Assembly (NCBI GenBank): GCA_947561715.1
Contig: OX387198.1
Coordinates: 8,308,001-8,372,000 of the forward strand
Source of the DNA: Ascidia mentula
Lineage: Eukaryota > Chordata > Ascidiacea > Phlebobranchia > Ascidiidae
Direction of reading: 5' to 3'
DNA: 64,000 nucleotides
The notes beneath the pieces were generated by a model. That model saw nothing but the letters and a program-made list of their open reading frames with translations, was not told the DNA's origin and did no database searches. The position numbers were made by a program, and so were the translations under genes. Shown here in pieces: positions 25,701 through 39,581 of this stretch; position 1 is the stretch's first letter; each line of letters begins with the position of its first letter.

Positions 25701-28700
25701 ATCTGCCGAATTTGGAATGGTGCCGTTGTTCGATGTAGAACCACAAGGCCGGTGATGGCCGGTGACAGAATTTGTTGTCATGGTCTTCTATGTAACTGTT
25801 ATCCCGGAAGTTTGCTCTATGGACATGTGATAAATGGTTAATAAGTTCTTTACAAAAACCCACAATAATGCTCCAAAGACGTGTAAAAACAAAACAGCCC
25901 TTGTGCATCCCCACATTCCCGATGGTTAAAAAATATCAACATACAAATTTTCTGCGGCAACGAATTACAGGAATGGTCAGCAATCACGTCACAAAGCATT
26001 TACAAAGGGCACTGCATGTTCGTTACAAGGTATATGAGTATAATAACCAGTTTGTAGGTCACAAGGGGTCGACGTGCAGAATATGTGGAACTAATTGGTG
26101 ATAATTCGCATGAACTAATAAGACCGAATGCTCCGCAGGGTCCCGGCTAATGACAGGAGCCGAAGGTAATCTGTTTCAAGCCAACATTGCATTACCGAGC
26201 GCACAACCCTTTCTCATGTGAAACAAACCGCAGTATATACAACAAGCACATTGCATCATTTCAGTTTAAAACTGCAGTAATTATCTGATGCAAAGTGGTG
26301 TTGCACGCACACTACAAAATGTTATGGAACGGTGTTGTATACTGGGTTTAACTACAAGCGCCGAAGGCTTAACCCGGGCTACAAGCCTTGCTGGGATGGA
26401 AGCCGACGGGCGTGGATGGAACTCATAAAATATTCATCGTATTTAACGACTGGGGATGAAGGAGACAAAAACGGATGAATGCGTGTGCAAATAAACGTGC
26501 GGCTCTTTGCATATGCCATATGCTAATACTTCTCATAAAAACTGTTGCTTTGCTGGCGCAAATATTATTCCGTGCCTTTTTCCTCCTAATTTTGTCACAT
26601 GGGACACTGAGACAGAAAACCTTCAACATTCCAAGTTTAAAACACACAACTGTTTTGAAATATAACAAATCTAACGCATGCATAGATTAAGAAAACGTGG
26701 TGCGTTTGGATGAAATCCGACGAGTTTTTTTTTATCCACTTGCAAATAAAGTTATATATATATATACTATACGAGTCAAAATCGCTTTTTTAATAATGGT
26801 GTCCGTGGGTTCACTTTTGCTATTCAGGGCCCCCTAGAATCGCATGGACTTGCGTGATGCACTTTCCTCTCGCAGTGTCTGGTTGGGCGACCCTAGCGAG
26901 GAATAAAATACTTTAAATCACGCTGCAAATTTATTCTACTTTAGGTCAAGATCATGCTTCGGATTACGGGCGACGAAAAAGACTCGGGTCGAAATTCTCC
27001 CAATGACGAATTTCTGCGAGTGGAAGGAAACCGTAAGCACGTGAGCGTCTTTTCCCCGCCCGATCCTGCCACTGGAGGGAGGAGCGGTAACCTGGCAGCT
27101 GCAAAAGTTTACGCATTCGATTCGGTTTTCACTCATGAAACAACCCAGGTACAATTCGTATGAAAGGAATCTTGTTAATTTCTAAAATGTTTGGAGAGAT
27201 TTATGTTACAGTGTTGTGCATGATTGAACTTTAAAAATAGTATATGATGCTAGATATGTCAATAAACGGACGTTTTTAACCTGTTTTATCCATTCTAACA
27301 TGCAGTAAAGATACATACAGAGATATAATGTAAAAATATTGTACAGCAGGTACGCGTATACTAATAACAAATACACTAGATATATATTTGTAATATACCA
27401 CTCATTAATCGTTTTCAGAGCGAAATCTGTTCTGCAAGTTTGGTCGACGTTATTCAGGCTGTGCTGAACGGAGCTGATGGAACCGTGTTCTGTTATGGAC
27501 AAGCCAGTCTAGGTATGAATCACAGAGGATGTCGCTAAAAAGAACGCCGCGCCCCGGGAATTTCAAAACATTTGTCGCCACCACAAACAAACAAATAAAA
27601 GGCACAGCTTTTAGACCTTTTACCGTTCACATGGATTTCCACAACAAGCGCTTGTCCCGAGTTAAGGTTCCTCATTACAATGATAGAAAATTCAACGAAA
27701 TTGCGACATTTCCCACAAACCAAGGACGTAAAATCGGTATTTAACGCGCATACGTTAGTAATGAAAATTAGAAAATTACAATATAAATATCCTCGTGTCA
27801 AACGCAGTTTATTGCAGAGAATACATGTTTCGCTAAAAATCATCTTCAGTTCTTATTCAAATTGAAAGAGGATATTTATATTTTAACTTTTATGTGAATT
27901 TTCCGCTTATGTCACGTACATAACAAGTAGCGTTGGAAAAAGGTTGATTTCCAGGAAGAAAATATTAAATGTTGACCGTGTAGGACGTATTTCGACGAGC
28001 GTTGGTGAAAGGTTTCAGTTGCAGTGCGTCTGTAAATTTCACTTATTTCGTTTTATTGGCCGCCTTCCTCACGAGTAAAAGGGCGCGGAAATTCCCGGAT
28101 GCAATGCAAAATGTCCAATAACAACTTAATTACAAGCTAAAGATTTTTTCGTTTAGCAAACTGGATGAAACAAATTGATCATTCTTATTACAAGGTAGTT
28201 TTGCAGAAATATGTGTATGCAAACATAGCATTTAAAATCACAAGCCTTAAGACGACATTTCCGCAACTTTGATCTTCGTGACACAATGTGGTATCCATGT
28301 GTTTAACGATGAACACGGGTTGTAAAATATGTATTGTGCGCATTTAACTGCCTTTCCTGTAAAAATTACCCATCTGTTCGCATCGGCAGGAAAGACCTTC
28401 GTTCTTTCTGGCAGCGACAACAAAAGCCAAGACCTGGGCGTGATCCCGTGCGCCATCTCGTGGCTGTTCCGCTGCGTGCGGGAACTGCAAGAACAACAAG
28501 GCAATCGATTTTCTGTTTCACTGTCGGCGATTGAAGTTTACGGAACGTCGGAAAAGCTAAGGGACTTGCTCGCCGCATATAGCAACGGTATGTCTTCGTG
28601 TCTTATGGTGTGTAATTACTTATAGTCGGGAATACTTGCATGGCAATGACAAATGGTGTTTTTCAGACCCACCGCCCGCACCACTCACGATTACGGAAGA

Positions 28701-31700
28701 CGCATTAATGGGAACACAGGTGAGACATAAAATCTGGGTTCTCAGCGTTATGTGTTGCACTTTTTCGGAAATAAAAGCACCGCTAACTTGTCGAAACCTT
28801 CCGAAAATATGCAGTATATCCATTTCAATCACAACAAGTTTGTTAAGTCCCCATGTAAGAATCTCCGAACAAACACTATCATGTGCCATTAAAATATGTG
28901 TTTGTCATAACCATTCAGCATTACACATTACATAAGTTTTTCGCGTTAGATTGAATGTTGTTTGTCTCTAACTCAATGCCCTTGAGAGGTAGAAAATGAG
29001 TCTACGCAAGGAAATTGTTTCGGAGTTCACATGAGATTGCGAGGACCAAGATTTTCCGGAATATGAATCCCTGAATTTTAAGGAAAACAATGTTGTTCAT
29101 GGCCGCTTTAACATTAATTGAGCCCTCAAGACTAAAATGAACCCTGGTTTGCCGTATCGGGTGCACTTCCGTTTCGCGAAGTCTGATTTAGAAATCTAAG
29201 TGATTAGAAAATAACTGCATTATTTGCGCAGATTGAAAACAGATGTGAAATACGTGCAAACACTTCGGAGCGTGCTGCTTACCTCCTGGATGCCGCCTTG
29301 GCCTCAAGAAGCTGCTCAGGCTCAAGAAACACGGCCGAGGGAAGACGTCATTCGCATGTTGTGTTTACAATCAACCTCACCCAGTATAAGGCGGATAAAC
29401 ACGGCGACGGTACATGTTAATTTGTGGTTATCTAACTGTGGTTAAAAACGCTTGAACAATCATTGACCGCGCACACATGCAGCCGCAAATACGCAGACCC
29501 TGGGGTTTTTTTTCACTAAAAAATTTCTGTCAAATTACCGAAATGTCAGCGAAAATTTAGGACATTTTCAATTTATTTTGGTCATTTACGGTATAATACT
29601 TACGTTCGCAAAAATGTAAGCAACTTGAATAATCTACCAGCCAATTTCCTTTAGGACATTGTGTCCGAAATGACTTTTATTTTTTGTGACATATCTAAAA
29701 AAATTATGTCAATGACAGACAAATGACACAAAAAAAACCCGCGCAGACCCTTCCATTACATTGTATTTAACCTGATTTGCTCCGTCTGACTACATTAATA
29801 TTTATATGCATAGAGCCAATAATATGAATTTCAGCGGCCATCTTTTGCAGCTCATACAAATAAATATTTATGTTCGTCTTTCATAGGATCTACGGTGCGC
29901 AGCCGCCTTCACTTCATCGACCTGGGAAGCTGTGAGAAAAACCTGATCAAAACCCCGGGTTCGCTCGCCCTGTCGTTCTCCTCTCTCGGTCACGTGATCA
30001 TGGCAATTGTCAACAATTCGAAGCACGTCCCTTTCAGGTAAGGCCCGGTCAAGATCAGCTTGAGGTATCTTGCTCGTGGTTGTGTTGATCATACAATTAT
30101 CTCCGCAATGCTTCAGAAAAATTCATGCTGATTTAATACGGTTGACAAAGTAATACTTGCTCGATTCCACTGCATACCACATAAACAACGGTATTTTCGT
30201 TGCTGGATATTTTCATTGGCCATGTATTTGTACTGGGCATGTTTTAAGAGGGCTAAAGCATTCTTTAAACTCATCTGATGTTTGTAATACATCAGCATCG
30301 CCATAAAAATATGACCCGTTTCTTACGCCCATTTAAAATACTTTTGGTGTTCGAATGGCTTAAATTTTTGGTATTTAATTTCTAGACAGAGCAAGTTAAC
30401 TTGCGTACTGCGCGACGCCCTCGGCAACATCAACTGCCGGGCTGTGATGCTTGCTCACGTTTCACGTGACGTCACTCACTTCGCGGACACCATGGCAACT
30501 ATCCAGCTTGCCTCCCGCATTCACAGAGTTGTGCGAAAGAAAAACAAGGTTTGTCTTGTAAATTGTTTGTATGTGTATGTTAGAGATGCTGTAATTATTC
30601 ATTCGTACTTTAAACTCACCTTGATAAGGTTCAATATTAATTCTCTATACATAGAGTATAATATGGAAAAAAATGGGGAAAAAAAAGGAAAAAAATGCAC
30701 GCAAAAACGTGAACCTTCAAGGGGGCAACGTTTCAACTTCCAAACCAGTTCCAACTCAAATCAATTATGGCTAATGCGTTTCTCAAAAAAATCATTTGTT
30801 GCCGAGCATTCTTCTCCACCACCCAGCTGCCCTGTGTTTACATCTCGTTGCCGTTAATTGCAGGGCCCGAGCGGTAACGGCACTAGCGCGATTGGGGTCG
30901 GTACAAGGATCCATCATCCCAAGCACATGCGTCATAGAACACGTGACGAAGACAGCCTGATCGGCTCCAGGTATGTATTGTTACGTCACAATAGCAGACA
31001 AGAAGGCGAGATACGTTTTACGATTGGTTTACGACCTTTGGGAGATTAGCCTCCTAATTTGTTGTTGTTTAAACGTGCCGGATTCAAACCAAAAGCTATA
31101 TAATTTGTAAAAAAGACGTAATGATGGTATTGTGTAAGATCACATCTTGTTATCAGAATCCTACATTATTGGAGGCTATGAATCGTATTTGCACAAAAGA
31201 CACTCTTGTGTTCGGGAATTATCACAAAATAATCAAATCCACTCAGTTAAATTCTCCAAAACAAATCTTGGCAAATCGGACAAAACTTTAAACAAACTTG
31301 TCGCTTCATTCTGAAACGCAAGATTGCCGTTCTTGCCTTGTTGATAGCAACTAACTTATATCCGCAGTTCGGGCATGGAATGCACGTCTGGCAGCGAACT
31401 CTCATGCGACACCGTGATATACGTGAACGGAAATGGCGTTCCGATGAGCGATCGGGAGTTGACCGACAACGAGGGTCCTCCAGAGTCGGTCCCAATCTCC
31501 AAACCGCCCGTGCCATTACCAAGGCAACATCAAGCGAGTCTCGCCAGTCCCACGGCCGGCGAAGTTCTGCGTTACAATATTCCCGAAGCGCGAGTTAAGC
31601 CCATTCAGAGGTTGCACCAACCGTCGGGCGCAAAGGCTGCATCCAAGATACCTTCGCCCGGAGTAGGGCAACACTCGGTCGAACATCCAAAATCACACCG

Positions 31701-33882
31701 AGGGTCGAAGACAGCGAACGGCGTCGGCAGAGCCGGGGGCTCCCCCAAACCGACTAAGCCACCGCGCTCCGGAAAAAATGCGCCCTCAAACGTCGGAGAC
31801 ACACAGAAGAACGGCCCGGAGGCACGCCGCGCGACAAAGTGCGACAATGTAACGGATCGGTCAATTTCTCACCCGCGCTCCCGCGACACCGATTATTCTC
31901 TCGTAAATCACTGTCCGCGCCCGGGGTCGAACGAGGACAAGTCGCCGCGCGTTTACGATCATGCATCAAGTTTAGATGATGTTTTCCACTGTGACGAGGA
32001 GAAGAATAAAATTGTCGTTAATCACTGCATCGCTGACGTTCAATTGAATGAGAATTATCCCAGGGCGGGCGATCGCAGGCAGGAGCCGGACGGATGCGAC
32101 AACGACGTCAACAGAGAGCGCAAAAAGTCAGCAGCTAAGGCCCATCACCAGTACGTGAACATGCAAGTGGCAATGAATCAGAAGATGGATGTACGACCAG
32201 ACAGCATGCTTGTCAACGTGGATGATGGTGATTGGCGCGGAGCGGGCAATGATGCTGGCGACCCGGTGCCGGAGGCTGACTCGGACGGCGATGACGCGGT
32301 GGATATTAACTTTTATTGCTTGACCCTGACATCGCTGAACCCGCTAGTGCCCGTTTCTCGGCGCAAGTTCGCGCAAGAGGTGAAGCACACCAAACGTCAG
32401 AGAGGCACAGTTGAGCAGCAGCGGGCATTGGCGAGGCAGAACCTTCAGGAAGGCATGCAGATGGAGGGCGCTGATAACGAGACGACCCGTGAGGCGCTTA
32501 GGAAACTTCTAGAAGCCGAAAAGACTCTCGAGGAACTCGTGTTAGATGCAAGCAACGTTAACGGCAGTCGCGATGAATCGGCACCGAGGAACAATAATGT
32601 GTGGGCTTGGAAGGTTGAAGACTGTAACCGCGGCGCTGGTTTCTCGCCGAACGGTGGTTTTAGCCCTATAGAAGATGGCGAACCTATCGTCGACGACAAT
32701 ATAGCACAGATGCCAACGCTGAACTGCGATTACTATTCTCGCGATGACTCTGTTTCCACGGAAAGCGTGGAGAGCCCGCAAAGTCTCACGGACGCCTCGG
32801 CGTCTGCTGCGTTTAGCAACGCCAGCGAGCCCGCCCATAGGCATGTGTGTCTTTATGCGACCAACAGCTTGGAAATGAACTACGTGAGTACCCAGTACCG
32901 AAGCGAGAGCCCGCCGCGAAGTCGCCAGGAGTCTCCATGTCCCAGCAAAAAACTTGTCGTCAAAGACAGCGAACTCAGGCGCCGCACAAGTCGCCCAGTG
33001 ATTATCACCAAATCGACCTCGGAAGAGGGAGCGCACCTTACGCTGGTGAAGAAAGGAAAGGGAGACAGTCGGCCGACCCTTGAGCTGCAGATAACACGAG
33101 AAGAGGTACAGGATGAAGTGGACCTTACCACCACCAAACTAAAGAAACCACGACACATCAACCGTGGTCGGGTGAACGGCATCTCGGCTGACCCAAACTC
33201 TCACGGTAGTGAAAAGGTACCGGCAAAATTGGGTGTCGAAGGTCAGAAACGTTCGAAGTGGTCGGGGTTGCGACGCTTCAGTAGCAAGAGGAGCGAATCC
33301 AAGTCACGGCGTGACTCCGGTGACGTAACAGCCAGTCCTTCCCGTTCCAACAGCATCGTTTCCAAACTTTTGACGCCGAAGGTGAAACGGGCCAGTAGCA
33401 CAAAGCAGGCTAAACGAGGAGACGGAGGCAATGCGGACTCGCCACGCCGTCAACCCGATGTAGTGATGGTTGGGAATTCGCCAGCGCACAGCAAGGGCTC
33501 TGGAAGTGATGAGAAAATCGAAACAGCGAACGGCCACGCGAAAACCAGGTTTGTGAGCCGCAATGTATTTTTTTGTTGATTTTTTGGGTATTTTTTTCTG
33601 GATTATATGATTATGAGCATGCGCTTCAGTGTTTGTGACCTATTTTGTGTCTACATAACCCACATTTAAAGTCAAATTTAGGTGATTTTGTTTCATTTAT
33701 GCTCTTAACAATGTTTCATTCACAGTGCCCTTCATGAAACGGTGGAATCACATCCCAAATCCTGCCACGGAAATACACCGATCAAAGCGCCTGCTTCTGC
33801 AAGCGTTACCCGCAAAAAGAGCGGGGCTAGTCCGTCTGTTTCAAGATTCGGATTTTCAAGAAAGTCAAAGGTCAAGACGTGA
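22720..33882 (+). CDS. KIF26: KIF26-type kinesin (kinesin-11 family, divergent motor)
   Basis: Exons: 22720-23034, 26945-27148, 27419-27512, 28390-28587, 28667-28719, 29232-29409, 29887-30037, 30386-30548, 30864-30970, 31368-33548, 33726-33882 (stop TGA). That is about 1,265 codons from the ATG at 22720. An acceptor at about 22735 means an upstream exon is possible. The motor starts VKIMLRI. Its P-loop GQASLGKT is assembled across the 27512/28390 junction. KIF26 hallmarks follow: [52 protein letters not shown] (in place of the canonical DLAGSE) and [14 protein letters not shown]. The 2.2-kb exon codes a disordered Ser/Pro/Arg-rich tail with a Lys/Arg- and Ser-rich end. Vertebrate KIF26A/B are held to bind microtubules without normal ATPase cycling. 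Intron 29410-29886 carries an hAT MITE. Confidence 0.92.
29500..29741 (-). mobile_element. 242-bp deletion derivative of the hAT element at 36576-39573
   Basis: The left 110 bp match the inverted right end of the full hAT element, and the right 120 bp match its inverted left end, with nothing between; the interior has been lost. Termini are CTGGGGTTTTTTTT and AAAAAAAACCCG. It is flanked by a perfect 8-bp duplication CGCAGACC (29492-29499 and 29742-29749). It sits in a KIF26 intron in the opposite orientation to the full copy, and could only move with transposase supplied in trans. Confidence 0.88.
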
Positions 33883-35599
33883 CGTATATTGCACAAACCA
33901 TTGGCAATTGCTTGAGCATTAAAAAATTTCCAAAATATTTAATTGAGATACAGCCTGCGTTAATTTTTGTATTGTCTGCAGTTTGTAATTTTCAGTCCCT
34001 TTTCTTGTGTTTTTTCTCTAATTGAAATGTTATACTTTTCCTCTTTTCCACAGCCATCTATTTCGACAACGTGCAATTGTTTGTACAAGTTATTGCAGAC
34101 ATTTTCTTTGTTTATGTAGCGAAGCTAGCAGACCTATCGACCGCACGCTGCAGCCTTTTCTTTGCTTTTCAGTTCCCGTGTGCTCGTTCTTATGTTCTTG
34201 CACGGTTTGCAACACCGTGACGCCTGGTGTAACGAGATTGCTGGTCGCGAAAATGTTTTTAAATACACAACGATTTTGTTTCCACGAAGTCTCATACTTT
34301 GAAGTTCTTTTTATGCTTAGAAAGCAACAATATGATAAGCGCTTTATCATTGGTCACAACATTTTAATTGCTTCAATTCCCCAGCAGTATGGTTATTCCG
34401 TAACTTGGCAAAAAGGGCTAATTAGAGAAAAACTGCCATACAACACTTATGACGACATAAATTATCATGCGGCCAAACTTATGCAGCTCTTTGCATGCTA
34501 GACCCGAATACATAGCGGTATTTACTATGTATTGGTAAACACCCAGTGACTACACCAAGGATCACATTGAAGAGTCAGGTTTATTCGCTACAGCGAAACA
34601 AACAACGGAATAGTGACGTACTTATATGCAAAAGTGCGGCGAGAACAGTACATGATCGCACCGTACGATATCTATTGAAACAGTGTGGTAAATGAACACG
34701 TATGACTGACGCGCAAAGAATAAGAGGCTCCACTGTTAATACCGATTGCAATACAAAACCTTGTAGGCAGGGTTGTCATGTCTTGCTTCTTTAAAAGATA
34801 CATGCTTATTTTCAAGAGTGCTGTCTCTATGTAAGTGTGCCTATTTTGTGGAAACGTGTTGATTTCCAGATGGTGTGCCTGGTTTTTAATTATTATTCGG
34901 TTTGCTGGTTGATTTTGGAAGACCGTGGCAGTCGATATTTGCAAAAAATAATTTCGCTTAAGCTTTTGAAACCACGTAAAATCTTGCAGTAAAGCACTTT
35001 CAACTGCGTCATCGCACATAAGCAGTGCGCTGATATTTCGGTTTACTCTAAGCTGACAATAATCCCGCTGATATGTAACACGCCAGTCGTGTGAAGTCAG
35101 GATTGATAAGGGCATAGGTAAGTTGGGTTGTGTGCCTTACTCCACCTGTGTACGAACATATTTTCGAAAAGACCACAGAGGTCAGTTTGTATAAGCGGAT
35201 TGACGAGCATTTTTTAAAAGCCAAACAGCAAAAAATCGCTTTGTGACGCAGGGACACGTCACAACTACGTCTGGGACAATGACCAAGCGAAATTTAGTAC
35301 AAACAAACGAAATAAACGATTCCCAAGCGCCGCTGTGGTGCTTTGGTTCAAAATAACACGCATATTCGTCAAAAAGCGCGCACAGAGGAAAAACTTGGGG
35401 TCCTATGGGTTAAGAATTTCTATGTTGGTTTCGGAATACTGTACATCCCTTATCAGACCATTACCTTCAATTTACCGTTTGGTCGCTGCTGGCAGGTAGT
35501 TTGGCACTTGTGTGTACAACCACATACATTATATGCTGTTGTATTGCTGGTGTGGACAGGACAATAAAAAAGCGATAAAATATCCCATGTGGAAGGCAG
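33883..35599. other. Convergent spacer between KIF26 and ATG14
   Basis: KIF26 ends at 33882 and ATG14 ends, from the other strand, at 35600, so this region should hold both 3' UTRs. Open stretches at 34022-34501 (plus) and 34672-35115 (minus) have no domain-like composition and are probably chance. No repeat or RNA gene recognised. Confidence 0.4.
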
Positions 35600-36567
35600 T
35601 CATTGCAGTTGGTCGCCGGGCTGACCCCACCAACCTTTGGCCCAGTTAAGAGCACTGGTAACTAAACCAGAGGGTTGCTGCATGAGGCTCGACTGTCCAG
35701 TGGTGGATGTGTAAGCGGGCAGACCGGTGCCTTGAGATCTGTCAAACGAGAGAAGTAATGTCGTTAAAAATGGTGACACTATCGCTAAGTTTTATCCAGG
35801 GTATAATTGTTTGGCACGTAGTGTAACAGAGGGAGTAGGGCTTGGCGTGAAAAGTGGACCAAACGTGTTAAATGGTAATTAACATCTGCAAGTTATAAAT
35901 GCATGGACACCTGTCCACAAGTTCGGTATAACATTGTAACCTTGACTAAGAAGTATTCACACTATACTAGAAAACAGTCTTCCCACAGTTTTAATAACCT
36001 ATACATAAATTTTCATTAATTCTAAAAAATGAAGAAAAGTAGAACCTTGGGTCGCCCGTGGGTACAGTCTCCCATTCGTCGTCAAGGAACAATTGCCACT
36101 CGAGTTGGCCGTCGCTATCACTGTCGAGATCGTCGTCCGAAACGTCATTTAAAATAAGAGTCTCTTCCATGTAGTGAATTACGTCAATTGACGGCGTACT
36201 TGGGAACGGTCTGGTATTGAACACGTCACATGTAGGCAGTAGTATTTACTCAGAAAACGACAAAAAAACTACCGTTTGTAAGCATGTACAAAGGTAGAAA
36301 CACGTTTACTGGTGCCCTCATTTCATACCCAGGCACAAACAAAACAAAGCTAGAAATATACGCTTTCAGTAAAAGTGGCCTCATTAATTTTAAAAAACAT
36401 TACCTCCAATTATGACATCAAAATCAGCCCAAATTAAAGGCCTGAAAAAAATTGAAGAAATCGAACAGGACGTATATACCTTATGCCGTCTCTCCGTATT
36501 TTTTCAACAAGGACCTGCAGATTTCGCAATGTTTGCACGGGGTTCATCGTGAAGCCGTCTACGCCTT

Positions 36568-36575
36568 GCTGTAGG
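36568..36575. repeat. Left 8-bp target-site duplication of the hAT element
   Basis: GCTGTAGG here is repeated exactly at 39574-39581 on the other side of the element, the duplication length expected for hAT transposases. Both copies are ATG14 coding sequence. Confidence 0.93.
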
Positions 36576-39573
36576 CTGGGTTTTTTTTTTGTGTCATTTG
36601 TCGGTCATTGACACAATTTTTTCAGAAATGACACAAAAAATAAAAGCCATTTTGGACACAATGTCCCAAAGGAAATTGACTGGTAGATTATTCGAGCGTC
36701 TCATCGCTAGGCGAAAATTCCCTTTGTGTTGCCCCGGACGTCGCTTTTGTGATTCTCGGCGAATCGTTTTCGAGCGGCCGACGGTCGATAACACCCAGCA
36801 GGACGCGGATTTTGCGACTTTTATGCGATAAGAATACGGATACAGTTGCATGGTTTGGTAACAATAGGGATTATTGTCCTTCCTTTGTTTTTTTTTAAAT
36901 TAAACAAACGCAGCGTATTGCCTATATAAACAAGTCTACTCCTGAAAGTTGCTTACATTTTTTTTGAACAATCGCAATACCACATAACTCACTGAATAAT
37001 GGAGCGCGAAGAACAACCTAGAAAAAGAGCTAAAGTTGTATCTGGCACAGGCCAATCCTCGTTGCTAGGATTTTTTACTCAGCCTGCAAGTAGAGTAAGT
37101 GAGAGTAGAAAAAATGCAGAGGTGGAAACGGAAACAACCGAAAGTTCGGGATCAGGATCAGGGGAAAGTTCAAACATTCAAAAAACGTAAGTGGACTGGT
37201 TTTAAATAATCAAAAATTGTCTTAATTTTGAATATTTGTTTAGGTCTGCAAAACGTTTCTTCAGACTTGCGTGGCTTAGCATCTTCTCCTGGCTCCGCTA
37301 CGATAAAGAAACAACCATTGCTTATTGTCATGTATGCCGAGAAGCGAAAGTGAAAAATAGATTTGCGGAGGGGACGAAAGGAACTGCAGGGGGATGGCGT
37401 GTGACCCAGCTGGAAGACCACCAGAAATCCAAGCAGCACAAGTTTGCGCAATCAGCAACTCATGAGCGCAGCAATTGGGAAGAAACGTTGGGCCGATCGG
37501 TAGTTCGAGCAGCTCCTCATACAAAAAGTACTATTTGCTTCATACAATAAACATCTTTGTTGTTCTGTTGTTGATTAGTTTTTCTCCTTTTTCAGGTCTG
37601 ATGATGAATGTTTTGTTTTGTGTCCAAAATGAACGCCCGATACAGTTTGCAACATCACTGCATGATCTGACGAGCACTCAGATTCATGTTGCAACATCAG
37701 GTTCCTGCAAAATTCCTGATGATCACCGGTCCAATGCTTCAACTTATACGTTTTTGGAAGCAATGGATCAGTGCCAAGTCGAACTTGACACAAATGTTAT
37801 AAAGTCTGCACCATTTTTTTCCATGCAAATTGATGAAACGACTGATGTGTCCCAGCAGAAGACCGCCTTAATATTTGTTAATTACATTTCGAAGCAATTC
37901 ACACTAGAAACTCTTCACTGGGAAGTGGTTCCACTTCAATCTGCAACTGCTACGTCGATTACGAGTTCAATTTTAGAATCGTTTAGCAAGAGAAACGTGG
38001 CATTGGACAAGTGCGTGTTGTTTGTTTCCGATGGGGCCAGTACTATGCTGGGATGCAGGAATGGGGTTGCGCAGAAGTTGAAACAACACTGTCCCCTCAT
38101 GCTTGAGCTTCATTGCGCTCCACATCGAGAAGCTTTGTGCGTGAAAGACGCGTACAGTTCAAATGAACTGGTGACAACGGTAGATGCGCAGTTACGGTCG
38201 TTAATTTCGTTTCTGCGCACCAGCAAAAATCTGGCATCCCTGCGCGAATTGGCAGAAATACTAAATGAGGTAAGACATGCTAAATAGTATTTTATGTCAT
38301 ATTTTATTAACAAAATATTTTTTTTTAGGATTTTGTATCTCCTGAACGGGTGCATGACATAAGATGGCTTTCCAGACTGGGCGCAGTTAACAAAATTTGG
38401 AGAAGCTTGCCAACCATTTGCCAATTTCTGGAAAATTTAAGTCACGATTCCGCAACAGGTTCAATTGCGGAAGGGCATGCAAGAAACGTACAAACCAAGC
38501 CTTTTTTGATGACGTTGGCCGCTATGTGCGATGTACTAGCGGTGACTGGGCGGCTCAACAAGTCTTTTCAAAGGTACGGATTGAGTATTATGTCTCCTGT
38601 AAGTTCTAAACAAATAATATTGTTTCAGACACGGGCTTCATCCTTTCGACCTTCGAAAAAAAGTTCAAGCCGCCAGAGAGGAACTACAAGCAACGATGCT
38701 GGAGGCCGATGGAACTTTGAAGATTTCGCCGACACTCAACAAATTAGATAAATTGATTGCAGAAAAAAAAATTCCTTTGACAACCTCTCGTACTCGAAAT
38801 GTTCCAGACGTCAACACAACAAAAAAATCTCTTGCAAAATTTGTCAGTGACATTATTTGTAATTTAAACGACCGATTTCCTGAAGAGAGAAGTGATTCCA
38901 TCTTTGGCCACGCAAAAATTTTTGTGCCAGACAATTTTCCGGAGAACTCTGATGGCATTCTATCATATGGCAATAATAGCATCAGAGCTTTGGCGGCATT
39001 TTATAAATTGGAACAAAATGATATCGAATCAGAATGGTCAAACTTTAAATTTGAAGTAATGCGCAATTGCCAAACAGAAGATGACTGGCGCAAAGTGCTT
39101 AAAATAGCTGCTAAGCGGGATGAAGATTGGCCAAATCTTTCAGTAATTGCAAATGTGTTACTTGTTTTTAATGCGGAAAACGCAACTGTTGAAAGGGGGT
39201 TTAGCCTGTTAACACGTTTAAAAACCCCAATAAGAAACCGTTTGCAGTGTTGCACCGCCGACACCCTTATGCGTTTGAGGCTCAACGCATTATCGTTTAA
39301 AGAATTTAACTACGACAGTGCATATGCGAAATGGTCAAGTAGCGCGAAACGAATGAGGTATAAACCCGATGCGTAGTATTGTGTTTTTGTGTTGCGTTTG
39401 TTTATGTTGCAAAGTTGTTGTTAATAAAGAATGCGTTTCCTTATTTCTTTCTGTTATATCGGCAAAATAAAAATATTATATCGTAAATGACCAAAATAAA
39501 TTGAAAATGACCTAAATTTTTGCTGGCATTTTGGTCATTTGACATAATTTTTTTGGTGAAAAAAAAAACCCAG
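36576..39573 (+). mobile_element. Complete hAT transposon, 2998 bp
   Basis: Both ends read CTGGGTTTTTTTTTT when viewed inward (15-bp inverted repeat), followed by subterminal repeats of the type TCATTTG/GGTCATTT. A perfect 8-bp duplication GCTGTAGG flanks it (36568-36575, 39574-39581). It contains one five-exon transposase gene on the plus strand. Perfect target copies and an open transposase point to a recent insertion, possibly still polymorphic. Confidence 0.93.
36999..39376 (+). CDS. hAT-family transposase
   Basis: Five exons: 36999 to about 37188, about 37244-37527, about 37596-38270, 38329-38573, about 38629-39376. The start ATG follows an AT-rich leader inside the element; the protein is about 640 residues. 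Exon 2 carries a TTF/BED-like zinc-binding region (WLRYDKETTIAYCHVC...HQKSKQH). Exon 3 has the catalytic-core block FFSMQIDETTDVSQQ and the LELHCAPHREAL motif. Exon 5 ends with the hAT dimerisation region (WPNLSVIANVLLVFNAENA, then ERGFSLLTRLKTPIRNRL). Small introns with GT-AG ends keep the frame. I see no internal stop or frameshift, so it is likely competent or only recently silenced. Confidence 0.9.
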
Positions 39574-39581
39574 GCTGTAGG
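39574..39581. repeat. Right 8-bp target-site duplication of the hAT element
   Basis: Exact copy of GCTGTAGG at 36568-36575; see the hAT element. Confidence 0.93.

Noticed and set aside
34022-34501. 159-codon open stretch downstream of KIF26
   Set aside because: Cysteine/serine-rich with no domain, conserved pattern or flanking splice logic; likely 3' UTR.
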